Shown here one piece after another: positions 1 to 5,714 of a stretch of DNA of 5,714 nt (position 1 is the stretch's first letter; each line of letters begins with the position of its first letter). Below the pieces are notes generated by a model. That model did not search any database. It had not been told where the DNA came from and worked only from the letters and a program-made list of their open reading frames with translations. The translations under genes were made by a program, and so were the position numbers. Origin of the DNA: an uncultured Prevotella sp. (GTDB taxonomy: Bacteria; Bacteroidota; Bacteroidia; Bacteroidales; Bacteroidaceae); the NCBI GenBank assembly GCA_945827565.1, contig CALZNR010000108.1, forward strand, positions 1 through 5,714. The letters are read 5' to 3'.

Positions 1-1
1 G

Positions 2-295
2 TTGGGAAGTAACCGTGAGGATATGCTTCAGTTCATGGCAAATTCTTATATAGCTCTTTACAGAAAGCAGAAAAATATCATTCGAAGCAAACTCATCACC
101 GCTGTTGAAGTGTCAAAATCCACGAGGCAAAGGATGAGGCAAATGGTAGAGCGTAAGACTAAGGGAACAGTGGAGTTTGTGACCGAGGTGAATCCTGATA
201 TTTTGGGGGGATTTGTGCTAGAGTATGACACTTATCGTTTGGATGCCAGTGTTCATACCCAGTTACTGCAGATGCTGAATCATTTGAAGAAATAA
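2..295 (+). CDS. atpH: ATP synthase F1 delta subunit (OSCP-like), C-terminal part, 5' end outside the window
   Basis: The delta subunit links the F1 alpha/beta head to the peripheral stalk (subunit b) of the membrane-bound ATP synthase. Only the last 97 residues are present; the reading frame is open to the left edge, so the TTG at its first readable codon is not a credible start. The family's C-terminal core is visible: a helix around residues 8-35 ([15 protein letters not shown]), then the strand and turn [20 protein letters not shown] at about 59-78, in which the N-P-D-I-L-G-G-F-V run is the delta/OSCP hallmark. The frame ends in TAA, 29 bases before atpA, and the position just upstream of atpA is the usual one for atpH. 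Roughly the N-terminal half of a typical protein of about 180 residues is missing because of the window edge, not because of a mutation. The family call is secure from this motif and the context. Confidence 0.9.
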   Translation: MGSNREDMLQFMANSYIALYRKQKNIIRSKLITAVEVSKSTRQRMRQMVERKTKGTVEFVTEVNPDILGGFVLEYDTYRLDASVHTQLLQMLNHLKK

Positions 296-324
296 TTGTA
301 TATTCAGAAAGAATCAATAAAACA

Positions 325-1905
325 ATGTCAGATAAAATCAAACCAAGTGAGGTGTCTCAGATGTTGCTTGAGCAACTTCGGGGTGTTAATGGCGGACAGC
401 AGTTTGATGAGGTCGGTACCGTACTCCAAGTGAGTGATGGTGTGGCTCGCATATACGGGCTGCGAAATGCTGAAGCCAATGAATTGCTGGAGTTCGAGAA
501 CGGTACTATGGCTATCGTTATGAACCTTGAGGAAGACAATGTAGGTTGTGTCCTGTTGGGTTCCACTTCGGATATTAAAGAAGGTATGGTGGTAAAACGC
601 ACAAAGCGTATTGCTAGTATTCGCGTGAACGATAACATGCTGGGGCGTGTGATCAATCCCTTGGGTGAAGCTATTGACGGATTAGGGACCATTGACCTCC
701 AGAATTCGTTTGAGATGCCTCTTGATAGAAAGGCACCTGGTGTGATATATCGTCAGCCAGTAAAGGAGCCATTGCAGACTGGTCTGAAGGCTGTTGATTC
801 AATGATTCCTATAGGCAGAGGACAGCGAGAGCTTATTATCGGTGACAGACAGACCGGAAAAACAGCTATTGCCCTTGATACCATCATCAATCAAAAAAGC
901 TTTTATGAAGCAGGCAATCCCGTGTATTGCATATATGTGGCAATTGGCCAGAAAGCATCAACTGTTGCCGCCTTGGTGCAGAATCTGAAAGAACGTGGTG
1001 CGCTTCCATATACTATAGTTGTTGCAGCAACTGCTGCTGATCCTGCGGCCATGCAGTATTATGCACCATTTGCTGGTGCTGCTATTGGAGAGTATTTCCG
1101 TGACCGCGGTTTTTCTGCATTGGTGGTCTATGATGATCTTTCCAAACAGGCTGTGGCTTATCGTGAGGTTTCGCTTATTCTTCGTCGCCCCTCAGGACGT
1201 GAAGCATATCCAGGTGATGTATTCTATCTACATAGTCGTCTGCTGGAACGTGCGGCAAAAATCAATGAGCAACAAGAAGTGGCTGAAAAGATGAATGATC
1301 TTCCAGAATGCATGAAGGGGCATGTACGTGGTGGAGGTTCATTAACTGCACTTCCTATTATTGAAACACAGGCTGGTGATGTTTCCGCATACATTCCTAC
1401 CAATGTGATTTCTATCACTGATGGACAGATTTATTTGGAGAGCGATCTTTTTAACCAGGGATTCCGACCTGCAATCAATGTGGGTATATCAGTGTCTCGT
1501 GTGGGTGGTTCTGCTCAAATCAAGAGTATGAAAAAAGTAGCAGGAACATTGAAGATTGATCAAGCACAATACCGTGAGCTGGAAAGCTTTTCAAAGTTCT
1601 CAAGTGACATGGATGCAGTGACTGCTATGACGCTTGATCGTGGCCGTAAAAACAATCAGTTGCTCATACAACCGCAATATAGTCCAATGCCTGTCGGTGA
1701 ACAGATTGCTATCCTTTATTGTGGCACGCACGGTTTAATGCATCGTGTACCAGTAGAAAAAGTGCGTGAGTGTCAAGATACTTTCCTTGAAAAACTGCGT
1801 ACTTCTTATCCTGATGTAATTACTACGTTAGGAAGTGGCAAAATTGACGATCAGATTACAGCAACCATAGAAAAGGTGATGTCAGACATCGCTGAGAGTT
1901 ATTAA
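325..1905 (+). CDS. atpA: ATP synthase F1 alpha subunit
   Basis: Alpha is the regulatory, nucleotide-binding subunit of the hexameric F1 head; three copies alternate with beta and supply the arginine finger to the catalytic sites. The 526-residue protein is complete and slightly longer than the usual 500-515. An N-terminal beta-barrel domain (about 25-95) is followed by the nucleotide-binding domain with the Walker A loop GDRQTGKT at 173-180 and the Walker B-like segment [11 protein letters not shown] at 265-275. Residues 382-391 ([10 protein letters not shown]) match the alpha/beta signature, directly followed by R392, the expected arginine finger. The C-terminal helical domain follows from about 400. 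The ATG at 325 gives the expected N-terminus ([18 protein letters not shown]) and is preceded only by A-rich sequence with a weak AGAAAGAA, normal for Bacteroidales. It lies 29 bases after atpH and 20 before atpG, so one transcript is very likely. Confidence 0.98.
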   Translation: MSDKIKPSEVSQMLLEQLRGVNGGQQFDEVGTVLQVSDGVARIYGLRNAEANELLEFENGTMAIVMNLEEDNVGCVLLGSTSDIKEGMVVKRTKRIASIRVNDNMLGRVINPLGEAIDGLGTIDLQNSFEMPLDRKAPGVIYRQPVKEPLQTGLKAVDSMIPIGRGQRELIIGDRQTGKTAIALDTIINQKSFYEAGNPVYCIYVAIGQKASTVAALVQNLKERGALPYTIVVAATAADPAAMQYYAPFAGAAIGEYFRDRGFSALVVYDDLSKQAVAYREVSLILRRPSGREAYPGDVFYLHSRLLERAAKINEQQEVAEKMNDLPECMKGHVRGGGSLTALPIIETQAGDVSAYIPTNVISITDGQIYLESDLFNQGFRPAINVGISVSRVGGSAQIKSMKKVAGTLKIDQAQYRELESFSKFSSDMDAVTAMTLDRGRKNNQLLIQPQYSPMPVGEQIAILYCGTHGLMHRVPVEKVRECQDTFLEKLRTSYPDVITTLGSGKIDDQITATIEKVMSDIAESY

Positions 1906-1925
1906 ATTCCAGATAAGTTTACCGT

Positions 1926-2900
1926 ATGCCGTCATTGAAAGAAATAAAAACGCGCATTGCCAGTGTAAATAGCACACGCAAAATTACCAGTGCAATGAAG
2001 ATGGTGGCTTCTTCAAAGTTACATCACGCACAGGTGATGATTGAAAATATGTTGCCTTATGAAACATTGTTGGAACATATTCTTAAATCATTTATTGCCT
2101 CTGAGGCTGATGCGTCAAACGTGTTCACACAGGACCGTCAGGTAAACCGCATAGCCATAGTGGTATTCTCCTCCAATAGTAGTCTTTGTGGCGGATTCAA
2201 TACAAATGTACTTAAGCTGATGGAGCAGGTAGTCAATGATTACCAATCGGTTGGTAGAGAAAATGTGCTGATATATCCTATTGGAAGGAAAGCTGCAGAG
2301 AAAGCTGCGAAGATGGGGCTGAAGGTGGCAGGCTCATTTACAGAACTAGCCGAAAAACCGAATGTACAGCAATGTATTGCTATAGCTCAAGAATTGGGAA
2401 AATTATTCCTTCAAGGAGAGATTGATAAGGTAGAAATGATCTATCATCACTTCAAGAGTGCAGGCTCGCAGATCCTTACAAGAAAAACGTTCTTGCCGAT
2501 TGATGTTAAGGGAGAATTAGTACGAGATCATGAGCGTGATCTCACCTCGGTCATTGCAACCAAAGAGTCTCAACAGTATTTGAGGGAGAAGGAGAGTCAA
2601 AAAGCACAAGGTAAGAGAAAAAGGGAATTTGATGGCAAACCACTCAATGATAATTTTATAGTGGAACCTGATATGAAGACTGTGCTCTCTACTCTTATCC
2701 CCAAATTGGCTCACTTGATGCTCTATACTGCTCTACTTGATAGTAATGCAAGTGAGCATGCTGCACGTATGGTTGCAATGCAAACAGCTACGGACAATGC
2801 TGATGAACTTCTTAGAGAGTTGAAACTCCAATATAATAAAAGTCGTCAGCAGGCCATTACAAATGAACTGTTGGATATTGTTGGCGGATCAGTGCAGTAG
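1926..2900 (+). CDS. atpG: ATP synthase F1 gamma subunit with an extra charged insert
   Basis: Gamma is the central rotor shaft that turns inside the alpha/beta head and couples proton flow through Fo to ATP synthesis. The N-terminal helix is typical (SLKEIKTRIASVNSTRKITS at 3-22, then AMKMVASSKL), as is the central Rossmann-like part with SSNSSLCGGFN at 82-92. The C-terminal helix is also well conserved (ASEHAARMVAMQTATDNA at 275-292, then ELKLQYNKSRQQAITNELLDIV). At 324 residues it is longer than the common 285-295. The surplus lies between TFLPIDV (188-194) and NFIVEPD (243-249), where residues of about 196-240 are rich in K, R, E, D and Q; the matching stretch in E. coli gamma is some 35 residues shorter. 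The frame is intact and flanked by conserved sequence, so this looks like a genuine insert. This is the last gene of the operon; atpD and atpC do not follow, in line with the known Bacteroidetes order that ends in atpH-atpA-atpG. Confidence 0.97.
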   Translation: MPSLKEIKTRIASVNSTRKITSAMKMVASSKLHHAQVMIENMLPYETLLEHILKSFIASEADASNVFTQDRQVNRIAIVVFSSNSSLCGGFNTNVLKLMEQVVNDYQSVGRENVLIYPIGRKAAEKAAKMGLKVAGSFTELAEKPNVQQCIAIAQELGKLFLQGEIDKVEMIYHHFKSAGSQILTRKTFLPIDVKGELVRDHERDLTSVIATKESQQYLREKESQKAQGKRKREFDGKPLNDNFIVEPDMKTVLSTLIPKLAHLMLYTALLDSNASEHAARMVAMQTATDNADELLRELKLQYNKSRQQAITNELLDIVGGSVQ

Positions 2901-2969
2901 TGATACAGTGATGAGAGTTGTTAGGCAGCAAAGAAGTAAATAGAATAATTTTATTTATTTGTTTATTGT

Positions 2970-3009
2970 ACAAAAGGAGGTGGTTTTTAATGTAACTTCC
3001 TCCTTTTGT
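2970..3009. terminator. Bidirectional intrinsic terminator between atpG and ispE
   Basis: ACAAAAGGAGG (2970-2980) and CCTCCTTTTGT (2999-3009) form a perfect 11-bp inverted repeat around an 18-base loop; GTT (2983-2985) and AAC (2994-2996) can add three inner pairs. It lies 69 bases after the atpG stop and, on the other strand, starts 2 bases after the ispE stop, so it can end both convergent transcripts. Each RNA strand ends its descending arm in CCUUUUGU, which supplies a short U-run; no long U-tract follows on either side. The role is inferred from symmetry and position. Confidence 0.75.
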
Positions 3010-3011
3010 CA

Positions 3012-3869
3012 TTATAGTTTCTTGATTATTATTGTTTGTAGGTGTTTAAGCAGTGCGCTTTCTGTGCTTGCTTTTATGATTTCTTTTTCTTGAGGCTTCC
3101 TACGGAAAATACCATAAATGCTACTTCCGCTTCCGCTCATGCTGGCATATAATGCTCCTATTTCATATAGCATGTCCTTGATTCTCTGGAGTTCAGGATA
3201 CTTGACAAATACACTGTTTTCAAAGTCGTTGTGTAGCTCCTTTCTCCAAGTCTCAATTGGTTGTAACACAATTTCTGCACAATTTTTTTCTGGCGCCTGT
3301 GGTATGATATTACGAAATGCTTCAGCAGTTGATACGGCAATGTTTGGTTTGATAACCACGATATACAATCCACTTAAATCCAGGTTAATAGGAGTAAGGC
3401 ATTCACCGATGCCTGTGGCATACGATGGTTGAGAAACAATAAAGAAAGGACAATCTGCCCCCAAGTTCTTGGCAAGACAAATAAGTTCCTCATTTTGTAA
3501 CCCTAAACGAAATGTTTGATTGAGTAATTTCAACATATAGGCGGCATCACTTGAACCACCACCCAATCCTGCCTGTGAAGGAATGGACTTGTGCAAGTGT
3601 ACATGCAAACGTGGCAAAGTGAATACATTTGATAACAGATTGTAAGCTTTAACAACAAGGTTTTTTTGTTCATCTCCATCAATTGTCATATTGCTTACCT
3701 TGATGTCACATTTGACCTTTGATGGGAATTCGCTATCCATTTCGTGTATCTCAAGAGTATCTTGTATGGGCAATGGGTAAAACACAGTTTCCAGATTATG
3801 ATATCCATCACTCCTTTTTTCTACAATATTCAATCCAAGATTGATTTTTGCAATTGGAAAAGTTATCAT
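3012..3869 (-). CDS. ispE: 4-diphosphocytidyl-2-C-methyl-D-erythritol kinase (CDP-ME kinase)
   Basis: IspE is a cytosolic GHMP-family kinase that phosphorylates the 2-hydroxyl of CDP-methylerythritol with ATP, in the non-mevalonate (MEP) route to isoprenoids. The 285-residue length fits the family. In order: the substrate-side motif AKINLGLNI at 7-15, with K8 the expected catalytic lysine; RSDGYHNLETVFYPL at 19-33; the glycine-rich ATP loop PSQAGLGGGSSDAA at 97-110; GADCPFF at 137-143, with D139 the expected catalytic aspartate; and the C-terminal GHMP motif SMSGSGSSIYGIF at 243-255. The ATG at 3869 places AKINL where the family has it, and no in-frame start further upstream would add conserved sequence. 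Its end abuts the convergent terminator. It lies 104 bases downstream of tRNA-Lys on the same strand and could be reached by read-through or use its own weak promoter. Nothing suggests loss of function. Confidence 0.97.
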   Translation of the reverse strand: MITFPIAKINLGLNIVEKRSDGYHNLETVFYPLPIQDTLEIHEMDSEFPSKVKCDIKVSNMTIDGDEQKNLVVKAYNLLSNVFTLPRLHVHLHKSIPSQAGLGGGSSDAAYMLKLLNQTFRLGLQNEELICLAKNLGADCPFFIVSQPSYATGIGECLTPINLDLSGLYIVVIKPNIAVSTAEAFRNIIPQAPEKNCAEIVLQPIETWRKELHNDFENSVFVKYPELQRIKDMLYEIGALYASMSGSGSSIYGIFRRKPQEKEIIKASTESALLKHLQTIIIKKL

Positions 3870-3904
3870 TTAATTGCTGTTTTAGCTATGTTATCTTACA
3901 GTGG

Positions 3905-3913
3905 CAAAGTGTA
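3905..3913 (-). promoter_or_regulatory. Possible imperfect ispE promoter (-7 element)
   Basis: On the minus strand TACACTTTG ends 35 bases before the ispE start codon. It resembles the Bacteroidetes -7 element TAnnTTTG but has three rather than two bases between TA and TTTG. No clear TTTG lies about 20 bases upstream; the nearest similar bases are TATTG next to the hairpin. This is a weak candidate, and read-through from the tRNA promoter is the alternative. Confidence 0.3.
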
Positions 3914-3930
3914 TAGTGCTTTTATAATCA

Positions 3931-3961
3931 ATAGGCGCACTGCAATCAACAGCACGCCTAT
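3931..3961 (-). other. Strong RNA hairpin between tRNA-Lys and ispE
   Basis: As minus-strand RNA this reads as a 13-bp uninterrupted stem (AUAGGCGUGCUGU pairing with GCAGUGCGCCUAU) closed by the five-base loop UGAUU. The outer seven pairs are perfect Watson-Crick; the inner six contain three G-U pairs. On the plus strand those G-U pairs become A-C mismatches, so the structure favours minus-strand RNA. It starts 12 bases beyond the tRNA 3' end and lies 61 bases before the ispE start. No U-tract follows, so it is not a standard intrinsic terminator. It may be a pause, partial terminator, or processing or stability element for the tRNA trailer or the ispE leader. The structure is read from the sequence; the role is not known. 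Confidence 0.6.
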
Positions 3962-3973
3962 CTTCTCACAACG

Positions 3974-4046
3974 TACGCCTGCAGGGGCTCGAACCCTGGA
4001 CACCCTGATTAAGAGTCAGGTGCTCTACCAACTGAGCTACAAGCGC
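3974..4046 (-). tRNA. tRNA-Lys (anticodon CTT)
   Basis: The minus strand folds into a complete 73-nt cloverleaf. The acceptor stem is GCGCTTG with CAGGCGT, and the D arm is GCTC-AGTTGGTA-GAGC. The anticodon arm is CCTGA-CTCTTAA-TCAGG with anticodon CTT at plus-strand positions 4011-4013. The variable loop has five bases, and the T arm is CAGGG-TTCGAGC-CCCTG. The discriminator base is A at 3974, followed by CGT, so CCA is not encoded and must be added after transcription. It reads the lysine codon AAG. The acceptor stem has two wobble pairs, G1-U72 and U5-G68. It lies between the methyltransferase gene and ispE, all on the same strand, with its own promoter match upstream. Confidence 0.97.
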
Positions 4047-4065
4047 AATTCTTATTTTTGCGGTG

Positions 4066-4097
4066 CAAAGGTAGTTATTTTAATTTTATCAACCAAA
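4066..4097 (-). promoter_or_regulatory. Promoter of tRNA-Lys, Bacteroidetes type
   Basis: On the minus strand TTTG (4097-4094) and TACCTTTG (4073-4066) are separated by 20 bases. This matches the Bacteroides sigma-ABfr consensus TTTG (-33) and TAnnTTTG (-7). The -7 element ends 19 bases before the tRNA 5' end, leaving room for a leader of about ten bases that RNase P would remove. The -33 element lies just past the stop codon of the upstream methyltransferase gene. The match is exact; activity is inferred. Confidence 0.75.
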
Positions 4098-4108
4098 TAT
4101 TTTTCCAT

Positions 4109-4828
4109 TTAATTATCAAACTTTTCTAAATAAAATGGAGAAGTAAGATGTTTGTACAGGTCATCTCCTATAGTTATTGTATATTCCACATCATCTTCCA
4201 CATAATTTTTATGTTTGCAAAATGATAATAAAACTCGCCTGGCAGACTTGTGTGGTGTGGTTTTTACACTATATGATTTTTGCATAAACATTTGGGAAAG
4301 TGCGGCCTCACAGATCATGTCATTCTTCCTTTCTATAGGTACGATAACGGAAAAAGCACCATCATCCGACAATAATCGAGACACGTGTTTGCATAGTTCT
4401 CTGAAAGAAAGAGAGATGGTGTGTTTTGCTATGTTTTTTTGAATGTTAGGGCATTGTAGGCTGTTTGTGAAGAAAGGTGGATTGCAAACGATCACTTCAA
4501 AAGCTCTTTCAATGGTCGGCGCATACTGTTGCAGGGAGATGTTCAGCACTTCAATCCGTTGGTGATAGGGTGACAATGCTATATTTTGGCTTGCCTGTAT
4601 AAAAGCATCATGGTCAATATCGATGGCTGTAACTTTTGCCAGCGGAAATCGTTGTGCCATCATCAAGGCAATTAACCCTGTACCTGTACCAATGTCAAGT
4701 ATTCTTTGTGGATTCTCTAAGTTGGTTCTTGCCCATGCTCCCAGTAATGTTCCATCTGTCCCAACTTTCATTGCGCATTTTTCCTGGTGAATAGTGAAGT
4801 GCTTGAATGTGAATGAATTATTCTCCAT
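4109..4828 (-). CDS. trmN6: tRNA1(Val) (adenine(37)-N6)-methyltransferase, TrmN6/YfiC family
   Basis: This family uses S-adenosylmethionine to methylate N6 of adenosine 37 in a valine tRNA, next to the anticodon. The 239-residue protein is close to the usual 235-250. The family N-terminus FTFKHFTIHQEKCAMKVGTD (6-25), then GTLLGAW, leads into the SAM-binding motif I LDIGTGTGLIALMMAQR at 44-60. The acidic end of the next strand is AIDID at 68-72, and the catalytic motif NPPF at 116-119 is the mark of amino-group N6-adenine methyltransferases. The ATG at 4828 lies inside the end of kdsB; the two frames share 11 bases, and AAAGGA a few bases upstream may serve as a ribosome site, so the pair is probably translationally coupled. 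The next gene downstream is tRNA-Lys. The family is clear, but related enzymes (for example RNA methyltransferases of the HemK/RsmC type) share these motifs, so the exact tRNA target is inferred. Confidence 0.9.
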   Translation of the reverse strand: MENNSFTFKHFTIHQEKCAMKVGTDGTLLGAWARTNLENPQRILDIGTGTGLIALMMAQRFPLAKVTAIDIDHDAFIQASQNIALSPYHQRIEVLNISLQQYAPTIERAFEVIVCNPPFFTNSLQCPNIQKNIAKHTISLSFRELCKHVSRLLSDDGAFSVIVPIERKNDMICEAALSQMFMQKSYSVKTTPHKSARRVLLSFCKHKNYVEDDVEYTITIGDDLYKHLTSPFYLEKFDN

Positions 4829-5588
4829 CTTTTCCTTTATGATTTGTTCTTTTCAAAAAGTCTTCAGCTTTTTGTAGATCTTCTGGAGTATCAATTCCAA
4901 TTGTTTCTATATTTGTGAGTCCTACTTTGATTTTATATCCGTTTTGTAACCATCTCAATTGTTCCAAACTTTCAACTAATTCCAACGGACTTTGCGACAA
5001 CTGGGTTATTTCGTCAAGTACCTCCTTACGGTAAGCATAAATTCCTATGTGTTTCAGGTAGGTGTGGTGGTCACTCCATTCGTTTTGTTCAAAACCTCTG
5101 ACAAATGGAATGATACTCCTGCTGAAATAGAGGGCATATCCATGAAGGTCTGTTACTACTTTGGGAGAATTAACATTGCGTATGAGATTGATATCCTTTT
5201 CAAAGGGTTTTGCGAGTGTAGCAATTTGTGTACGTGAATCATCAAAACATTGGCAAATTGTTTCAATTTGTTCTTTAGCTATAAATGGTTCATCGCCTTG
5301 TATGTTGATAATCACATCTGCATCAGTTTTGACTAAGTCTGCTGCCTCATGAATACGGTCGGTACCGCTTTTGTGGGAGTCAGAAGTCATTATTGCTTTG
5401 CCTCCAAAGGCTGAGACTACATCAATGATACGTTGGTCATCCGTGGCTACCCAAACGTCATCAATACATCTTTTTACTTGTTCATACACGTGTTGTATAA
5501 TTGGTTTCCCACCAAGTAAAGCAAGGGGTTTTCCTGGAAAACGCGTTGATGCATATCTTGCAGGAATTATTCCGATAAATTTCATCAT
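4818..5588 (-). CDS. kdsB: 3-deoxy-manno-octulosonate cytidylyltransferase (CMP-KDO synthetase)
   Basis: KdsB is a cytosolic enzyme that activates KDO with CTP, releasing pyrophosphate and giving CMP-KDO, the donor for the first sugar added to lipid A in the Gram-negative outer membrane. The 256 residues fit the family (about 245-255). The N-terminal nucleotide-binding loop IIPARYASTRFPGKPLA lies at 7-23. Further motifs are VATDD at 47-51, SGTDRIHEA at 74-82, NIQGDEPF at 95-102 (its aspartate binds magnesium), KHIGIYAYR at 179-187, ESLEQLRWL at 206-214 and GIDTPEDL at 231-238. The start is ambiguous between two adjacent ATG codons (5588 and 5585); the second gives the common MKFIGIIPAR terminus, so one residue may be extra. 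The stop codon overlaps the methyltransferase start. A -7 promoter match lies 36 bases upstream. The gene implies an LPS-type outer membrane with KDO. Confidence 0.97.
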   Translation of the reverse strand: MMKFIGIIPARYASTRFPGKPLALLGGKPIIQHVYEQVKRCIDDVWVATDDQRIIDVVSAFGGKAIMTSDSHKSGTDRIHEAADLVKTDADVIINIQGDEPFIAKEQIETICQCFDDSRTQIATLAKPFEKDINLIRNVNSPKVVTDLHGYALYFSRSIIPFVRGFEQNEWSDHHTYLKHIGIYAYRKEVLDEITQLSQSPLELVESLEQLRWLQNGYKIKVGLTNIETIGIDTPEDLQKAEDFLKRTNHKGKDGE

Positions 5589-5624
5589 TATAAAAAATTT
5601 TAGAATTTAAGATGTTTAATGTGA

Positions 5625-5632
5625 CAAAGTTA
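5625..5632 (-). promoter_or_regulatory. Probable kdsB promoter (-7 element)
   Basis: On the minus strand TAACTTTG matches the Bacteroidetes -7 consensus TAnnTTTG exactly and ends 36 bases before the kdsB start, which would leave a leader of roughly 30 bases. About 20 bases upstream there is only T-rich sequence (TTCT/TTTT) instead of a clear TTTG, so the -33 half is weak. It would drive kdsB and the overlapping methyltransferase gene. Confidence 0.5.
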
Positions 5633-5646
5633 AGACAAACAGACTT

Positions 5647-5675
5647 ATAAAAAGAATTTTTTTCTGACTTTTTAT
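5647..5675. repeat. AT-rich inverted repeat upstream of kdsB
   Basis: ATAAAAAG (5647-5654) and CTTTTTAT (5668-5675) are perfect 8-base inverted arms around a 13-base T-rich spacer. They lie 14 bases upstream of the kdsB -7 element and overlap the region where its -33 element should be. It could be a weak terminator for a gene to the right, an operator, or chance in AT-rich DNA. The rest of 5589-5714 shows no gene on either strand. Confidence 0.3.
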
Positions 5676-5714
5676 TGCTTAATACGTTTTTGAGGGAATT
5701 AATTCATAGAGCCT

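Noticed and set aside
411..421. Shared 11-mer GGTCGGTACCG in atpA and in kdsB (5357-5367)
   Set aside because: Both copies are in coding sequence of unrelated, conserved genes and the match does not extend; best read as chance.
357..692. Minus-strand open frame of 111 codons opposite atpA
   Set aside because: It lies wholly inside the secure atpA gene, its translation has no recognisable domain, and it is explained as a shadow of a well-conserved coding region.
1019..1294. Plus-strand open frame of 91 codons in another frame of atpA
   Set aside because: It is fully inside atpA, has no family resemblance and no separate ribosome site.
2901..2969. Search for a small gene or RNA after atpG
   Set aside because: The stretch is short and AT-rich, with no open frame with a plausible start and no structure until the terminator at 2970.
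3974..4046. tRNA-Lys as an attachment site for an integrated element
   Set aside because: No integrase gene and no second copy of the tRNA 3' end are seen in the window; both neighbours are housekeeping genes.
3744..4112. Plus-strand open frame of 122 codons
   Set aside because: It runs across the antisense of the ispE 5' end and the tRNA-Lys gene; a real protein gene crossing these is very unlikely.

Overview
The window looks like chromosomal DNA from a member of the Bacteroidales (Bacteroides/Prevotella-like). The evidence is the A+T-rich base composition, genes with weak or absent Shine-Dalgarno sequences, promoter matches of the Bacteroidetes type (TTTG / TAnnTTTG), a tRNA gene without an encoded CCA, and an ATP synthase operon that ends in atpA-atpG without atpD and atpC following. 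Assignment to a genus is inference.

Left part (1-2900, + strand): the 3' end of an F1Fo ATP synthase operon. It holds the C-terminal part of the delta subunit (atpH, cut by the window edge), the complete alpha subunit (atpA) and the complete gamma subunit (atpG), separated by only 29 and 20 bases. Together they build the stator connection, the catalytic-head alpha subunits and the rotating shaft of the enzyme. The gamma subunit carries a charged insert of about 35 residues before its C-terminal helix.

Middle (2901-3011): a short convergent intergenic region with an 11-bp inverted repeat that can end transcription from both sides.

Right part (3012-5588, - strand): read in the direction of transcription, kdsB (CMP-KDO synthetase, lipid A/LPS core), a TrmN6-type tRNA adenine-N6 methyltransferase overlapping kdsB by 11 bases, tRNA-Lys(CTT), and ispE (CDP-ME kinase, non-mevalonate isoprenoid pathway). 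The tRNA has its own good promoter match. A strong 13-bp hairpin, whose G-U pairs make it stable only as minus-strand RNA, sits between the tRNA and ispE. The last 126 bases hold the probable kdsB promoter and no gene.

All the protein genes are housekeeping families. I see no mobile element, CRISPR array, defence system or clearly undescribed system. The points most worth a second look are the tRNA-ispE hairpin and the gamma-subunit insert.
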